Positions 20,108 through 29,474 of a stretch of DNA of 64,000 nt are shown one piece after another (the stretch's first letter is position 1; every line of letters starts with the position of its first letter). The notes below the pieces were generated by a model, which had not been told where the DNA came from, did not search any database, and saw only the letters and a list, made by a program, of their open reading frames with translations. The position numbers and the translations under genes were made by a program. Source of the stretch: Gordonia polyisoprenivorans (GTDB lineage Bacteria > Actinomycetota > Actinomycetes > Mycobacteriales > Mycobacteriaceae); NCBI RefSeq assembly GCF_017654315.1, contig NZ_CP072203.1, positions 4,154,001 to 4,218,000 of the forward strand, in the 5' to 3' direction.

Positions 20108-20861
20108 CACACCAGCCGCCATAGGTACCCGACGGGCATCGCTGCGCGCGGTCGCCACCCCTGTCGAGATCCGGCGGCTCGGCGTCCTCGACTACCGCGA
20201 GGCCTACGAACTGCAGCACCGGCTCGCCGGCGAACGTGCCGACGGCACACTCGATCACGATCTGTTGCTGCTGCTCGAGCATCCGTCGATCTACACCGCG
20301 GGCAAGAGAACCGAGGACGCCGATCGTCCGACCAACGGCGCCGAGGTGATCGACGTCGACCGTGGCGGGCGGATCACCTGGCACGGGCCCGGACAACTCG
20401 TCGGCTATCCGATCATCAAACTCGCCGAACCTCTCGACGTCGTCGAGTACGTCCGCCGACTCGAGGCGGCGCTCATCGGTGTCTGCGCGGCGCACGGCGT
20501 GGCCACCACCCGGGTGGCCGGCCGCTCGGGCGTCTGGGTCGTCGACGACTCACCCGACCCGGGGCAAGCCGGGGAACGCAAACTCGGCCAGATCGGTATC
20601 CGGGTGGCGCGCGGCGTCGCGCTGCACGGGTTCGCCCTCAACGTCGACCCCGACATGAGTGCCTTCGACGCGATCGTTCCGTGCGGCATCGCCGACGCCG
20701 GGGTCACCTCCCTGAGCCGCGAAGCGGGCCGGGAACTCTCGGTCGGCGCGCTCGCCGACGAGGTCGCCGACGCCGTTCTCACGGCTCTGGACCACAGTGA
20801 GATCACCCTCACCCCGCAGGCCGGGCACGCCGACGGCGCGCGCGTAGCATCGGTGCGGTGA
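20097..20861 (+). CDS. lipB: Lipoyl(octanoyl) transferase LipB
   Basis: A 254-residue octanoyl-ACP:protein N-octanoyltransferase, the first step of lipoate synthesis. The signature [17 protein letters not shown] and the catalytic dyad (Lys in RKLGQIG, Cys in [14 protein letters not shown]) are both present. The ATG at 20097 lies inside the end of the preceding gene; the overlap and the MDADTP N-terminus favour it over an upstream in-frame start at 20022. Its stop overlaps the lipA GTG. Confidence 0.95.
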   Translation: MDADTPAAIGTRRASLRAVATPVEIRRLGVLDYREAYELQHRLAGERADGTLDHDLLLLLEHPSIYTAGKRTEDADRPTNGAEVIDVDRGGRITWHGPGQLVGYPIIKLAEPLDVVEYVRRLEAALIGVCAAHGVATTRVAGRSGVWVVDDSPDPGQAGERKLGQIGIRVARGVALHGFALNVDPDMSAFDAIVPCGIADAGVTSLSREAGRELSVGALADEVADAVLTALDHSEITLTPQAGHADGARVASVR

Positions 20862-21982
20862 CCGTGTCAGAGACCCGCACCGCACCCACGGCGCCGGCGT
20901 CGACCCCACAAGGGTCGCCCCCCGCCCTCACCGCGTCCGCACGCGCCTCGTCCGAATCGAGCGCCGCACCGACCGACCCGGCTCCCAACGGTCGTAAGTT
21001 GTTGCGGCTGGAGATCCGCAACGCCCAGACCCCGATCGAGCGCAAGCCCTCGTGGATCAAGACGCGCGCGACGATGGGACCCGAGTACACCGAACTCAAG
21101 GGTTTGGTGAAACGCGAAGGGCTGCACACGGTTTGCGAGGAAGCCGGATGCCCCAACATCTACGAGTGCTGGGAAGACCGCGAGGCCACCTTCCTCATCG
21201 GCGGCGAGCAGTGCACCCGCCGATGCGACTTCTGTCAGATCGACACCGGCAAGCCCGCCGAACTCGATCGTGACGAGCCCCGCCGCGTCGCCGAGAGTGT
21301 GCAGGCGATGGGCCTGCGCTACTCCACCATCACCGGCGTCGCCCGCGACGACCTCCCCGACGAGGGCGTCTGGCTCTACGCCGAGACGGTGCGCGCGATC
21401 CACCGGCTCAACCCCGGTACCGGCGTGGAGAATCTGATCCCGGACTTCCACGCGAAGCCCGACCTGCTCGCCGAGGTCTTCGAATCCCGGCCGGAAGTGC
21501 TCGCGCACAACCTGGAGACGGTGCCGCGGATCTTCAAGCGCATTCGCCCGGCGTTCCGCTACGAGCGGTCCCTCGACGTGCTCACCCAGGCCCGCGACTT
21601 CGGCCTGGTCACCAAGTCCAATCTCATCCTCGGGATGGGTGAGACCCCGACCGAGGTGCAGTCGGCGATCGTCGACCTGCACGAGGCCGGCTGCGACATC
21701 CTGACGATCACCCAGTATCTGCGGCCTTCCGCGCGCCACCATCCGGTGGAGCGCTGGGTCAAGCCCGAGGAGTTCGTCGATCATTCCGAGTTCGCCCGCG
21801 AGGTCGGGTTCGCTGGTGTGATGGCCGGGCCGCTGGTGCGTTCGTCCTATCGTGCCGGCCGGCTCTACGCGCAGGCGATGGCCCACCACGGACGGCAACT
21901 GCCGCCGTCGTTGGCGCACCTCGCCGACGAGGGTTCGGCCAGCCAGGAGGCCTCCTCGTTGATGGCGCGACTGGCCCGCTGA
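20858..21982 (+). CDS. lipA: Lipoyl synthase LipA (radical SAM)
   Basis: A 374-residue radical-SAM enzyme that inserts two sulfurs into the octanoyl chain. It has the auxiliary cluster cysteines [12 protein letters not shown] (Cys93, Cys98, Cys104) and the radical-[11 protein letters not shown] (Cys119, Cys123, Cys126); the RSSY motif near the C-terminus holds the serine ligand. The GTG start overlaps the lipB stop (GTGA). The N-terminal 40 residues are an Ala/Pro/Thr-rich extension; a start inside them is possible. It depends on iron-sulfur delivery such as by ErpA. Confidence 0.96.
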   Translation: MTVSETRTAPTAPASTPQGSPPALTASARASSESSAAPTDPAPNGRKLLRLEIRNAQTPIERKPSWIKTRATMGPEYTELKGLVKREGLHTVCEEAGCPNIYECWEDREATFLIGGEQCTRRCDFCQIDTGKPAELDRDEPRRVAESVQAMGLRYSTITGVARDDLPDEGVWLYAETVRAIHRLNPGTGVENLIPDFHAKPDLLAEVFESRPEVLAHNLETVPRIFKRIRPAFRYERSLDVLTQARDFGLVTKSNLILGMGETPTEVQSAIVDLHEAGCDILTITQYLRPSARHHPVERWVKPEEFVDHSEFAREVGFAGVMAGPLVRSSYRAGRLYAQAMAHHGRQLPPSLAHLADEGSASQEASSLMARLAR

Positions 21983-22046
21983 ACCGGACACCTGGGCTGG
22001 TGACCGCGTTGTCGATCACCGCGCCCGCAGACGTATCCTGGTGAGC

Positions 22047-22793
22047 ATGGCAAAGGCGCAAGCGGCGAGCAAAGCGGACAAGAAGGCCGCACGACAGGCC
22101 CGACGGAAGGCCTCCAAGGAGCGGTTCACGCAGCTCTGGCAGGCGTTCCAGATGCAGCGCAAGGAAGACAAGCGGCTGATCCCATACATGGTCGGCCTGT
22201 TCGTGCTGATCGTGGCGATCTTCGTGGTCATCGGTCTGTTCATCGGCTCCCCGTGGCTACTCGTTCCCATCGGCGTGGTGCTCGGCATCCTCGCCGCCTT
22301 CCTCCTCTTCGGACGGCGCGTGCAGAAGACCGTCTACACCAAGGCCGAGGGGCAACCGGGTGCGGCCGGGTGGGCGCTGTCGAATATGCGCGGTCAGTGG
22401 CGGGTACAGCAGGCGGTCACCGGCACCTCCCACCTCGACGCCGTGCACCGGGTGATCGGCAAGCCCGGGGTCATCCTCGTCGGCGAGGGCTCGGCAAGTC
22501 GCGTCACCGCCCTTCTGGGACAAGAGAAGAAGAAGGTCGCGCGCGTCGTCGGCGACACCCCGATCTACCAGATCATGGTCGGCAACGACGACGGCCAGGT
22601 GCCGCTGTCGAAGCTCGAACGGCACCTCAACAAGCTGCCGGGCAATATCGACCGCAAGCGCATGGACACCCTCGAGGGCCGGTTGTCGGCGCTCGGCGGC
22701 AAGCAGCCCGGCCCGGGCATGCCCAAGGGTCCGCTGCCCGGCAATGCCAAGATGCGCAGCATGCAGCGCACCGCGCGGCGTCGCGGCGCGTGA
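22047..22793 (+). CDS. DUF4191 membrane protein
   Basis: A 248-residue protein of the DUF4191 family (Rv2219 position). The N-terminus is strongly basic (KADKKAARQARRKASKERF), two adjacent transmembrane helices follow (about residues 46-68 and 72-90), and a soluble cytoplasmic domain of unknown function completes it. Two starts compete: GTG 22041 and ATG 22047. TATCCT at 22034-22039 places a transcription start near 22046-22047, which favours a leaderless message from ATG 22047. It converges on a beta-propeller gene with a hairpin between them. Confidence 0.85.
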   Translation: MAKAQAASKADKKAARQARRKASKERFTQLWQAFQMQRKEDKRLIPYMVGLFVLIVAIFVVIGLFIGSPWLLVPIGVVLGILAAFLLFGRRVQKTVYTKAEGQPGAAGWALSNMRGQWRVQQAVTGTSHLDAVHRVIGKPGVILVGEGSASRVTALLGQEKKKVARVVGDTPIYQIMVGNDDGQVPLSKLERHLNKLPGNIDRKRMDTLEGRLSALGGKQPGPGMPKGPLPGNAKMRSMQRTARRRGA

Positions 22794-22798
22794 TCACC

Positions 22799-22821
22799 AC
22801 GCGGTCAGACGCCGACCGCGT
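22799..22821. terminator. Hairpin between convergent DUF4191 and propeller genes
   Basis: A perfect 8-bp stem (22799-22806 with 22814-22821, ACGCGGTC/GACCGCGT) and a 7-nt loop lie between two converging genes, 5 bp after one stop and 3 bp before the other. Probably a bidirectional terminator. Confidence 0.55.
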
Positions 22822-22824
22822 CGG

Positions 22825-24276
22825 TCACGCGGCGTAACCGACGATCGACGATCGGGTGCCTGCTTCTACCCCATCGTCGACGAGCAACAGATGGCCCGCC
22901 ACGACCTGCCAGTGCGCCGTGGTACGCGGTGCCGGTAGGTGCCACAGTCGCGCTCCGGTCCGAATGTCATACGCACTGAGTGCAGGGTTGCTCGGCCGCT
23001 GGTCTGCGTCGGCCTCTCCGCCCAGGATCAGGCGAGCGCCGTCGAAGCCCACGAAACCCTGTCCGAAACCGGCGGTGAAACCACTGATCCGGGAACCGGA
23101 CCGGGCGTCGAGCACCGTCCACTTGCGCGTGTTGCTGAGGTCTTCGCTGAATTCGTCGACGACGGTGACGACATACCGATCGCCGAGCACCAGAGGAGAG
23201 GACCGTTGCGACGGCCGCGTCCACCTCACGTCGGTGCCGACTGTCGACGCCAGCCCGATCGTGGTGTTGGTTTCCACAGGGATGATGTCGCCGTTGATGG
23301 TCTGCACCGGGTCGGCAGCACCGTCCCCGGACGAGATACGCCATCCCGAGATCTCACCGGTCCGCACCCCGTCGGCATCGTAGAACTCGGTGGTGTCCCG
23401 ACCCGTCCCGGCGAGACCGCTCGTCACGAACCCGGACGGGTGGATGACCACCGCCTGCCGATCGTCCACGGAGTGCAGTAGTCGGCCGGAATCGAGCCGC
23501 ATGACGGTGGCCCCATGGCGAAAACCGCTCACCGCGAGCAGGTTTCCGGCTTCGGTGACCACCGGTTGCCCCTGATCGACCGGCGGGCGCACCGTCCACA
23601 ACGCATGCCCGCGGGAATCGAACCTGGTGATGACCGTCTGTAGCGGCGGTATGTCGTCATCGGTGACAAGGCCCGCCACGGGCACCAACACGGAATCCGT
23701 GGGGATCTCCTCAGGGAGTGCGATGTTCTCCATTTCCACGGTCAGGACCAGGAAGCCGTCGCCGGCGCGCAGGATCCGCGAGGACCCCGGGATCGGGATC
23801 GTCGCGGTGCCGAGGTCGTCTCCGGTATCCGGATCGACGAACGACACCCTGGTCACGATCGCGGAACCAACTCTGGCCGTACGAGTACACGCGAGCCGCT
23901 TGTCGCGACTGATCGCGCAGGAGTTCTCCCACCCGATCCTCGGCGCCCTCCACAGTGACCTGCCCGTGTCAGGGTCGATGGCGATCACCGCGGACGGACG
24001 GCCGAGCCTGTTGCGCGACGCCCGCACCAGGAGATGGTCGTAGGCCGCTTCGACGGACACGCTCGCATCGTCGAAGTCTTTGCCGAACAGCGATGCCGCA
24101 TCGACTCTCCAACGGGCATCGGGGCGGGTGGACATCGATTCGAGGGTGCGGCTCTGCGGCGGCTGGGCCTCACCACGCTCCAGCACTACGAACGCGGAGA
24201 GCACCAATGCGCCGATGCTCAGGACGGCAGTCAGCGTCAGCGCCTCGCGCCGACCTCGGTTCGCACCGACACGCAC
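22825..24276 (-). CDS. PQQ-like beta-propeller repeat protein, membrane-anchored
   Basis: A 483-residue protein with an N-terminal membrane anchor (about residues 13-32, ALTLTAVLSIGALVLSAFVV) and an extracytoplasmic domain that looks like a PQQ-type beta-propeller. Recurrent blade motifs follow a DxxTGxxLW pattern (IDPDTGRSLWRAP, SRGHALWTVRPP, IRTGARLWHLPAP). There are no obvious PQQ ligands, so it is likely a structural or binding propeller. It starts at GTG 24276, 40 bp after the RDD gene in the same direction, so the two may be cotranscribed. The role is unknown. Confidence 0.75.
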   Translation of the reverse strand: MRVGANRGRREALTLTAVLSIGALVLSAFVVLERGEAQPPQSRTLESMSTRPDARWRVDAASLFGKDFDDASVSVEAAYDHLLVRASRNRLGRPSAVIAIDPDTGRSLWRAPRIGWENSCAISRDKRLACTRTARVGSAIVTRVSFVDPDTGDDLGTATIPIPGSSRILRAGDGFLVLTVEMENIALPEEIPTDSVLVPVAGLVTDDDIPPLQTVITRFDSRGHALWTVRPPVDQGQPVVTEAGNLLAVSGFRHGATVMRLDSGRLLHSVDDRQAVVIHPSGFVTSGLAGTGRDTTEFYDADGVRTGEISGWRISSGDGAADPVQTINGDIIPVETNTTIGLASTVGTDVRWTRPSQRSSPLVLGDRYVVTVVDEFSEDLSNTRKWTVLDARSGSRISGFTAGFGQGFVGFDGARLILGGEADADQRPSNPALSAYDIRTGARLWHLPAPRTTAHWQVVAGHLLLVDDGVEAGTRSSIVGYAA

Positions 24277-24316
24277 GCTCGCCGACCCCCTGCCCTGCGC
24301 GACCCGACCCCTGCGT

Positions 24317-24814
24317 TCAGCGGCTCCGGACCATCGCGGTGCCGGTCGCGCGATCGTGCAGTGCGCGGCCGTTGTAGTCGTTCATCAACGCGGGCACCAA
24401 GAACACGATCAGCACCTGCCGCATCAAAGCACGGATCACGCCGACCGCGGCGACGGGAGCCTTGCCGGCGATCTCGTCGGCCAGGCGCTCGGGTCCGTGG
24501 TCGACGCGCGCCACCCGCATGCCCACGGCGAACTGCCCGGGCGTGAAGCCGAACATCGTCACGGTGAACACGCCGATGACGAACCACACGGCGAGCACGG
24601 CGAGGCCGAGGTTCGGTGACCCGAAGCCGACGAAGAACAGCGACAGCCCGCCGCCGATGATCCAGTCGACGAGCAGCGCCAGCGTGCGCGGCCACCCGGG
24701 AACGAGCGCTCCGGGGCCGCTCTCGGGCAGGCCGAGGTCGGCGCCGCGATATTCGAGGTCGGCCGGTGCGCCCGACTGCGGGCCCGACAACCAGGAGCCG
24801 GTGGCCCTGCTCAT
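24317..24814 (-). CDS. RDD family membrane protein
   Basis: A 165-residue RDD-domain membrane protein. Three hydrophobic helices are visible: the first begins LALLVDWIIGGGLSLFF, the second is LAVLAVWFVIGVFTVTMFG, and the third near the C-terminus contains VLIVFLVPALMNDYNGRALHDRATGTAMV. The first Arg/Asp of the family are in RTLALLVDW and the last Asp in LHDRATGT. RDD proteins are thought to be transporters or scaffolds of unknown substrate. It corresponds to Rv2219A and is divergent from glnA1. Confidence 0.87.
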   Translation of the reverse strand: MSRATGSWLSGPQSGAPADLEYRGADLGLPESGPGALVPGWPRTLALLVDWIIGGGLSLFFVGFGSPNLGLAVLAVWFVIGVFTVTMFGFTPGQFAVGMRVARVDHGPERLADEIAGKAPVAAVGVIRALMRQVLIVFLVPALMNDYNGRALHDRATGTAMVRSR

Positions 24815-24997
24815 GAGAGATCTCCCCCGGCACGCACATTCCCGGTGCTCGCGTGCTCGATTCTGCCGGTGGTCCGCGCGTCGTTCATGTTTTCCATGGT
24901 AGAGGCAGTGAGTTCACTGATGAGATCACCGTTCGCTTTCGTACGGGGCGTGCATACGGAATAGTTGCCGTGGGCACGACAACGCAGCCCCGGCCGT

Positions 24998-25035
24998 GTA
25001 ACACAGGGGAAACACGTCCTTGACGTGCGGGCAAC
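24998..25035 (+). promoter_or_regulatory. Candidate tandem GlnR operator upstream of glnA1
   Basis: GTAAC (24998-25002) and GAAAC (25009-25013) are separated by exactly six bases, which matches the actinobacterial GlnR box GTnAC-n6-GAAAC. After six more bases, a degenerate second pair follows with the same spacing: TTGAC (25020-25024) and GCAAC (25031-25035). The array lies about 120-160 bp before the glnA1 start and overlaps a possible -35. Nitrogen control of glnA1 by GlnR is the inference. Confidence 0.6.
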
Positions 25036-25051
25036 GTCGCGTCCATACGGT
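25020..25051 (+). promoter_or_regulatory. Candidate glnA1 promoter
   Basis: TTGACG (25020-25025) could act as a -35, with CATACG (25044-25049, 18-bp spacer) or TACGGT (25046-25051, 20-bp spacer) as -10. The -35 coincides with the second GlnR half-site, so bound GlnR could affect polymerase directly. The leader to the GTG at 25156 is about 100 nt. Confidence 0.4.
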
Positions 25052-25155
25052 TCTGGCTGAGATCCGCCGCGGTTTCTTGCGCGGTGGTCCAGGCGCGTCA
25101 GGTCCGCGTGTGCACACGCCGGCCTGACCCCGACAAGTTAAGGAGTCACCGCACG

Positions 25156-26589
25156 GTGTACAGCAGCAACGAAGAACTACTCGAGGGCATCAAGAAGGAA
25201 GGTGTCGAGTACGTCGACATCCGCTTCTGTGACCTGCCCGGTGTGATGCAGCACTTCTCGATTCCGGCCACGGCCTTCGACGAGTCGGTGTTCGAGGACG
25301 GCCTGGCATTCGACGGCTCGTCGGTGCGCGGCTTCCAGTCGATCGACGAGTCGGACATGATGCTGCTCCCCGATCCGGCCACCGCGCGGATCGACCCCTT
25401 CCGTCGCGCCAAGACGATGAACGTCAGCTTCTTCGTCCACGATCCGTTCACCCGCGAGGCCTACAGCCGCGACCCGCGCAACGTCGCCCGCAAGGCCGAG
25501 GACTACCTGGCCTCCACCGGCATCGCCGACACCTGCTTCTTCGGCGCCGAGGCCGAGTTCTACATCTTCGACTCGGTCGCCTTCGACTCGCAGATGAACG
25601 GCACCTTCTACGAGGTCGAGTCCGAGTCCGGGTGGTGGAACACCGGTTCGCCCTCCGACCCCGACGGTTCACCGAACCTCGGCTACAAGGTGCGCCCCAA
25701 GGGCGGCTACTTCCCGGTGGCCCCCTACGACCACTACGTCGACCTGCGCGACGAGATGTCGACCAACCTGACCAACGCGGGCTTCGAGCTCGAGCGCGGT
25801 CACCACGAGGTCGGTACCGGCGGCCAGGCCGAGATCAACTACAAGTTCAACACGCTGCTGCATGCAGCCGACGACGTCCTGCTCTTCAAGTACATCATCA
25901 AGAACACCGCGTACGCGAACGGCAAGACCGTCACCTTCATGCCGAAGCCGCTGTTCGGCGACAACGGCTCGGGCATGCACGCCCACCAGTCGCTGTGGAA
26001 GGACGGCAAGCCGCTGTTCCACGACGAGGCCGGCTACGCGGGCCTGTCGGATCTGGCGCGCTACTACATCGGCGGCATCCTGCATCACGCGCCGTCGCTG
26101 CTGGCCTTCACCAACCCCACGGTGAACTCCTACAAGCGTCTGGTGCCGGGCTACGAGGCCCCGATCAACCTGGTGTACAGCCAGCGCAACCGGTCGGCCT
26201 GCGTGCGCATCCCGATCACCGGCAACAACCCGAAGGCCAAGCGCCTCGAGTTCCGTTGCCCGGACAGCTCGGGCAACCCGTACCTGGCCTTCGCGGCGAT
26301 GATGATGGCCGGACTCGACGGCATCAAGAACAAGATCGAGCCGCACGAGCCCGTCGACAAGGACCTCTACGAGCTCCCGCCCGAGGAGGCCAAGAACATC
26401 CCGCAGGCCCCAACCTCGCTGTCGGCGGTCATCGACAAGCTCGAAGAGGATCACGAATACCTCACCGCCGGTGGCGTGTTCACCGAGGACCTCATCGAGA
26501 CCTGGATCGCGCTCAAGCGTGAGAACGAGATCGAGCCGGTCCAGATCCGTCCGCATCCGTACGAATTCGCGCTCTACTACGACTGCTGA
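25156..26589 (+). CDS. glnA: Glutamine synthetase type I (GlnA1)
   Basis: A 477-residue GSI-beta-type glutamine synthetase, the main ammonium-assimilating enzyme (glutamate + NH3 + ATP). It has FDGSSVRGF near the N-terminus, the catalytic metal/ATP motifs [11 protein letters not shown] and [14 protein letters not shown], and the adenylylation site Tyr405 in DLYELPPEE, the target of GlnE encoded 5 kb away. The GTG at 25156 follows AGGAG (25141-25145). A leftward-reading frame on the opposite strand is a shadow. It is preceded by a candidate GlnR operator and followed by a perfect 18-bp terminator. Confidence 0.97.
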   Translation: MYSSNEELLEGIKKEGVEYVDIRFCDLPGVMQHFSIPATAFDESVFEDGLAFDGSSVRGFQSIDESDMMLLPDPATARIDPFRRAKTMNVSFFVHDPFTREAYSRDPRNVARKAEDYLASTGIADTCFFGAEAEFYIFDSVAFDSQMNGTFYEVESESGWWNTGSPSDPDGSPNLGYKVRPKGGYFPVAPYDHYVDLRDEMSTNLTNAGFELERGHHEVGTGGQAEINYKFNTLLHAADDVLLFKYIIKNTAYANGKTVTFMPKPLFGDNGSGMHAHQSLWKDGKPLFHDEAGYAGLSDLARYYIGGILHHAPSLLAFTNPTVNSYKRLVPGYEAPINLVYSQRNRSACVRIPITGNNPKAKRLEFRCPDSSGNPYLAFAAMMMAGLDGIKNKIEPHEPVDKDLYELPPEEAKNIPQAPTSLSAVIDKLEEDHEYLTAGGVFTEDLIETWIALKRENEIEPVQIRPHPYEFALYYDC

Positions 26590-26618
26590 TCTCTGACACG
26601 CTGATCTCTGACACAGAG

Positions 26619-26660
26619 CACCGCGGGCCCACCGACAACAGAGTCGGTGGGCCCGCGGTG
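26619..26660 (+). terminator. Strong glnA1 terminator
   Basis: A perfect 18-bp stem (26619-26636 with 26643-26660) closed by a 6-nt loop (AACAGA) begins 30 bp after the glnA1 stop. The stem is mostly GC and is followed by TTCGT rather than a long T-tract. Confidence 0.85.
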
Positions 26661-26769
26661 TTCGTGAGACCGCACAATCGCGGCAGCACCTCATGGCGCA
26701 GGTCACAGCACAAAATGTGAATGATGCCACGGAGGACCTTTTGCTCTCACGCGATCACATCTCAACCCG

Positions 26770-26775
26770 TAATCT
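26770..26775 (+). promoter_or_regulatory. -10 element TAATCT for a leaderless small gene
   Basis: TAATCT ends seven bases before ATG 26783, and there is no Shine-Dalgarno sequence between (only a pyrimidine tract). A TTGCTC at 26741 is too far (23-bp spacer) to be a convincing -35. Confidence 0.4.
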
Positions 26776-26782
26776 TCTTCTC

Positions 26783-26968
26783 ATGTCCCGTATGCTTTTT
26801 GTTGAAGATCTCGTCCCCGGCGATCGGATCGCCCTGGACGGCATCCGTGCCGTCGTCCGCAAGCAGGTTCCGCATGGCACCGACCAACGCCTCGTCGAAC
26901 TCGCCCACAGCTCCGACGATCGCAGCGAGCTCATCTTGAAGTCCGGCTCCAAGGTCGAGGTCTACTGA
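26783..26968 (+). CDS. Small hypothetical protein (61 aa)
   Basis: A 61-residue small protein starting MSRMLFVEDLVPGDRIALDG and ending in SGSKVEVY. The pattern, short and beta-rich with alternating hydrophobic residues, suggests a small SH3- or DUF-like beta barrel; I do not recognise the family. An in-frame ATG at 26693 would add 30 residues, but the -10-like TAATCT just before 26783 and the lower-quality N-terminal sequence favour the short form. It sits alone between the glnA1 terminator and the convergent MFS gene. Confidence 0.55.
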   Translation: MSRMLFVEDLVPGDRIALDGIRAVVRKQVPHGTDQRLVELAHSSDDRSELILKSGSKVEVY

Positions 26969-26987
26969 GTCCCACCCCGTTCCGCTC

Positions 26988-28523
26988 TCACCCCTGAGCG
27001 AACGTTGCCGACGCCTTCCCGGAACGCGTCGGCCGACCGTGGGCCGATGGCGTGCGCGCCGCCCACACAATCAGTACCGCGGTCACCACCAGCACCCCGG
27101 CTCCCACCCAGGCGACCACCGACATCCCGTCGACGAACGCGTGGCGGGCGGCGTCGAGAATCCGTGCGGCCGCCTCGGCCGGTTCGCGGTGTGCCACCGC
27201 GCTCGCCCCGGCCAGACTGCGACCTGCCTCCACCGGCCCCACGCCCGCCGGATAGCTCACGCGATAGACCGCGTTGAGCACACTTCCCAGCAGCGCGATG
27301 CCCAGTGCACCGCCGAGTTCACTCGATGTCTCCAGCAGCCCCGACGTGGCGCCGGCACGATCGGCCGGTGCGATTCCGACGACGTGGTCGGCGATCACCG
27401 AGGTCGTGGCCACGAGCCCGCCGGCGAGCAACGTCGACGCGACGAGCACCACGAGCAGCGAGTCCTGCCCGATGAGCGTCGCGAGCACCACGAAGCCGCA
27501 GGCCGCCACCACCAGTCCCCCGATCATCACCGCAGGACGACCGAACCGCCCGGCCGCCACGGCCGCGGTCGGCGCCGCCACCGCGACGAACAGGGACGGC
27601 ACCACGCTCCACAGCGCCGCCCGCAGCGGACTGAATCCGAGGACCGACTGCAGGTATTGCGTCACCATGATCGAGTTGCCGAGCAACGCGAACATGCAGA
27701 TGAGGTTGGTCCAGATCGACGTCGAGAAGCGACGCTCACCGAGCAGTGTCAGATCGAGCATCGGATCTTCCAGGCGCCGTTGACGTCTCACGAAGGCCAC
27801 CCCGAGCACCACACCGACGACGCCGATCCCCAGCCGACCGAGCGACCAGCCGTCGGCGGCGATCTCCTTGATCGCATAAATCACCGGCAGGATCGTCGCG
27901 AACACCAAGAGCGCACTGAGGACGTCGATGCGGCGGCCCGGTATGGCGGTGTCTCCGGGTAGCAGCAGGGGTGCCGCGATCAACAGCGCGACCATGACCG
28001 GAATGTTGATGAGAAACACCGAGCCCCACCAGAAGTGCTCGAGCAGCACACCGGAGATGATCGGGCCGAGCGCCACTCCCCCGGCCAGCACGGCGTTCCA
28101 GGTGGCCACCGCTTTCGCCCGCGCGGCATCGTCGCCGAAGACGTGTCGGATGAGTGCCAGCGTGGAGGGCATCAGCGTCGCACCGGCGACGGCGAGCACC
28201 GCGCGAGCGATGATCAGCATCTCCGGCGTGCTCGAGAGGGCCGCGAGCAACGATGCAGCGCTGATGCAGGCCGCACCCCACATCAGTACGCGGCGGTGAC
28301 CGAATCGGTCGGCGAGCGACCCCATGGTCAGCAGCAGTCCGGCCAGCACGAACCCGTATACGTCGAAGATCCAGAGTTGTTGTGCAGGTGAGGGATCGAG
28401 ATCCGCGGCGATGAACGGAACCGCGAAGAACAACACCGACACGTCCATCGAGACGATGAGCATCGGCAGACACAGCGCAGTCAAAGCCACCCAGGGCGAG
28501 CGCGCGATTCGTACGTGGGGCAT
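26988..28523 (-). CDS. MFS transporter, DHA2 (14-TMS) drug-efflux family
   Basis: A 511-residue major facilitator with about 14 hydrophobic helices, as in the DHA2 drug:H+ antiporters (EmrB/QacA/LfrA type). The motif A region, GSLADRFGHRRVLMWG, lies between helices 2 and 3, and motif C-like VLAGGVALGPIISGVLLEHFWWGSVFLINIP in helix 5. ATG 28523 is well placed. It is divergent from a TetR regulator with a palindromic spacer, which suggests an inducible efflux pump. The substrate is unknown. Confidence 0.9.
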   Translation of the reverse strand: MPHVRIARSPWVALTALCLPMLIVSMDVSVLFFAVPFIAADLDPSPAQQLWIFDVYGFVLAGLLLTMGSLADRFGHRRVLMWGAACISAASLLAALSSTPEMLIIARAVLAVAGATLMPSTLALIRHVFGDDAARAKAVATWNAVLAGGVALGPIISGVLLEHFWWGSVFLINIPVMVALLIAAPLLLPGDTAIPGRRIDVLSALLVFATILPVIYAIKEIAADGWSLGRLGIGVVGVVLGVAFVRRQRRLEDPMLDLTLLGERRFSTSIWTNLICMFALLGNSIMVTQYLQSVLGFSPLRAALWSVVPSLFVAVAAPTAAVAAGRFGRPAVMIGGLVVAACGFVVLATLIGQDSLLVVLVASTLLAGGLVATTSVIADHVVGIAPADRAGATSGLLETSSELGGALGIALLGSVLNAVYRVSYPAGVGPVEAGRSLAGASAVAHREPAEAAARILDAARHAFVDGMSVVAWVGAGVLVVTAVLIVWAARTPSAHGRPTRSGKASATFAQG

Positions 28524-28537
28524 GACACCAAACCTTT

Positions 28538-28594
28538 CATATACGGCATATACTGTTTATTGCCTACGCAGATATTAGGACTGAACTGTATATG
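28538..28594. promoter_or_regulatory. Operator-like repeats between MFS and TetR genes
   Basis: The divergent spacer holds two direct copies of CATATAC (28538-28544, 28547-28553), which together form a near-palindrome TATACGGCATATA, and an inverted copy GTATATG (28588-28594). The stretch is strikingly AT-rich for this genome. These are likely binding sites for the TetR protein and overlap both promoters. Confidence 0.5.
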
Positions 28595-28620
28595 GTGCAA
28601 GCAATTAGTAGGATGTCGAC

Positions 28621-29436
28621 ATGGATGCCCCGGACGACCCCGACGCCGCCGAGCGCGGACCAGCCGCACCCGCACCGATGCCCGTGCGGTTACCGACGTC
28701 GGTCGCACTGCTGTGGGGCCGAGTCCCCGACACCCCGCGCCGAGGCCCCAAACCGACCCTGACCATCCGCGACATCGCGCGCGCCGCGGTCGCCATCGCC
28801 GACGACAGCGGCTGGGAGTCCGTATCGATGAAGGCCATCGCCCAGAGCGTCGGTCTCACGGCGATGTCGCTGTATCGCTACGTCGACAGCAAGGACGACG
28901 TCATCGATCTCCTCGTCGACGAGGCCTACGGGACCGCCGACCCGCATCTGGCGACCAGCGGGACGTGGCGCGAACGGATCACCGACTGGGCGCACGCGGC
29001 GGCATCGACCCTGCGCGCACGCCCCTGGCTGACCGAGATCCCGATGTCACGGCCGCCGGTCGGACCCAACGTGCTGTCCTGGACCGAGTCGGGCGTCCGC
29101 GCCTTCGATCCCACCGCACTGACCGGGCCGCAGAAGATGAATGCCTTGCTCCTGGTGGACGGATTCGTCCGCCAGCACATCCGGCAGTCGGCGCAGATGG
29201 GCCTACTGCCGGGCGACGGCGGAGCACGGGCGGGGGCACGAAAAGGGGCACAACCACCGACACCGGGCTACGAGGCCGTGGTGGCATCACTGATCGACGC
29301 CGACCGATTCCCCGCCCTGACAGCGGCCGTGCAGACGATGGCAGACGGCAACGACGACTTCGACGGCGAACAGTTCGAGTTCGGCCTCGGCGTGATCCTC
29401 GACGGCCTCACCGGCATGATCGACACGCTCGACTGA
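28621..29436 (+). CDS. TetR/AcrR family transcriptional regulator
   Basis: A 271-residue TetR-family repressor. After an unusual Pro/Asp-rich N-terminal tail of about 45 residues comes the HTH: TIRDIARAAVAIADDSGWESVSMKAIAQSVG then the recognition helix LTAMSLYRYVDSKDDV. The C-terminal ligand-binding domain resembles the TetR_C_1/TetR-class domain and includes a flexible Gly/Ala/Lys insert (about residues 200-213). Being divergent from the MFS gene with repeats between, it probably represses the pump and itself. The first ATG at 28621 is used; a later start before the HTH is possible. Confidence 0.9.
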   Translation: MDAPDDPDAAERGPAAPAPMPVRLPTSVALLWGRVPDTPRRGPKPTLTIRDIARAAVAIADDSGWESVSMKAIAQSVGLTAMSLYRYVDSKDDVIDLLVDEAYGTADPHLATSGTWRERITDWAHAAASTLRARPWLTEIPMSRPPVGPNVLSWTESGVRAFDPTALTGPQKMNALLLVDGFVRQHIRQSAQMGLLPGDGGARAGARKGAQPPTPGYEAVVASLIDADRFPALTAAVQTMADGNDDFDGEQFEFGLGVILDGLTGMIDTLD

Positions 29437-29474
29437 CTGCGCACCGCCGCCGACGGTACGGACCCGCGGACGGG

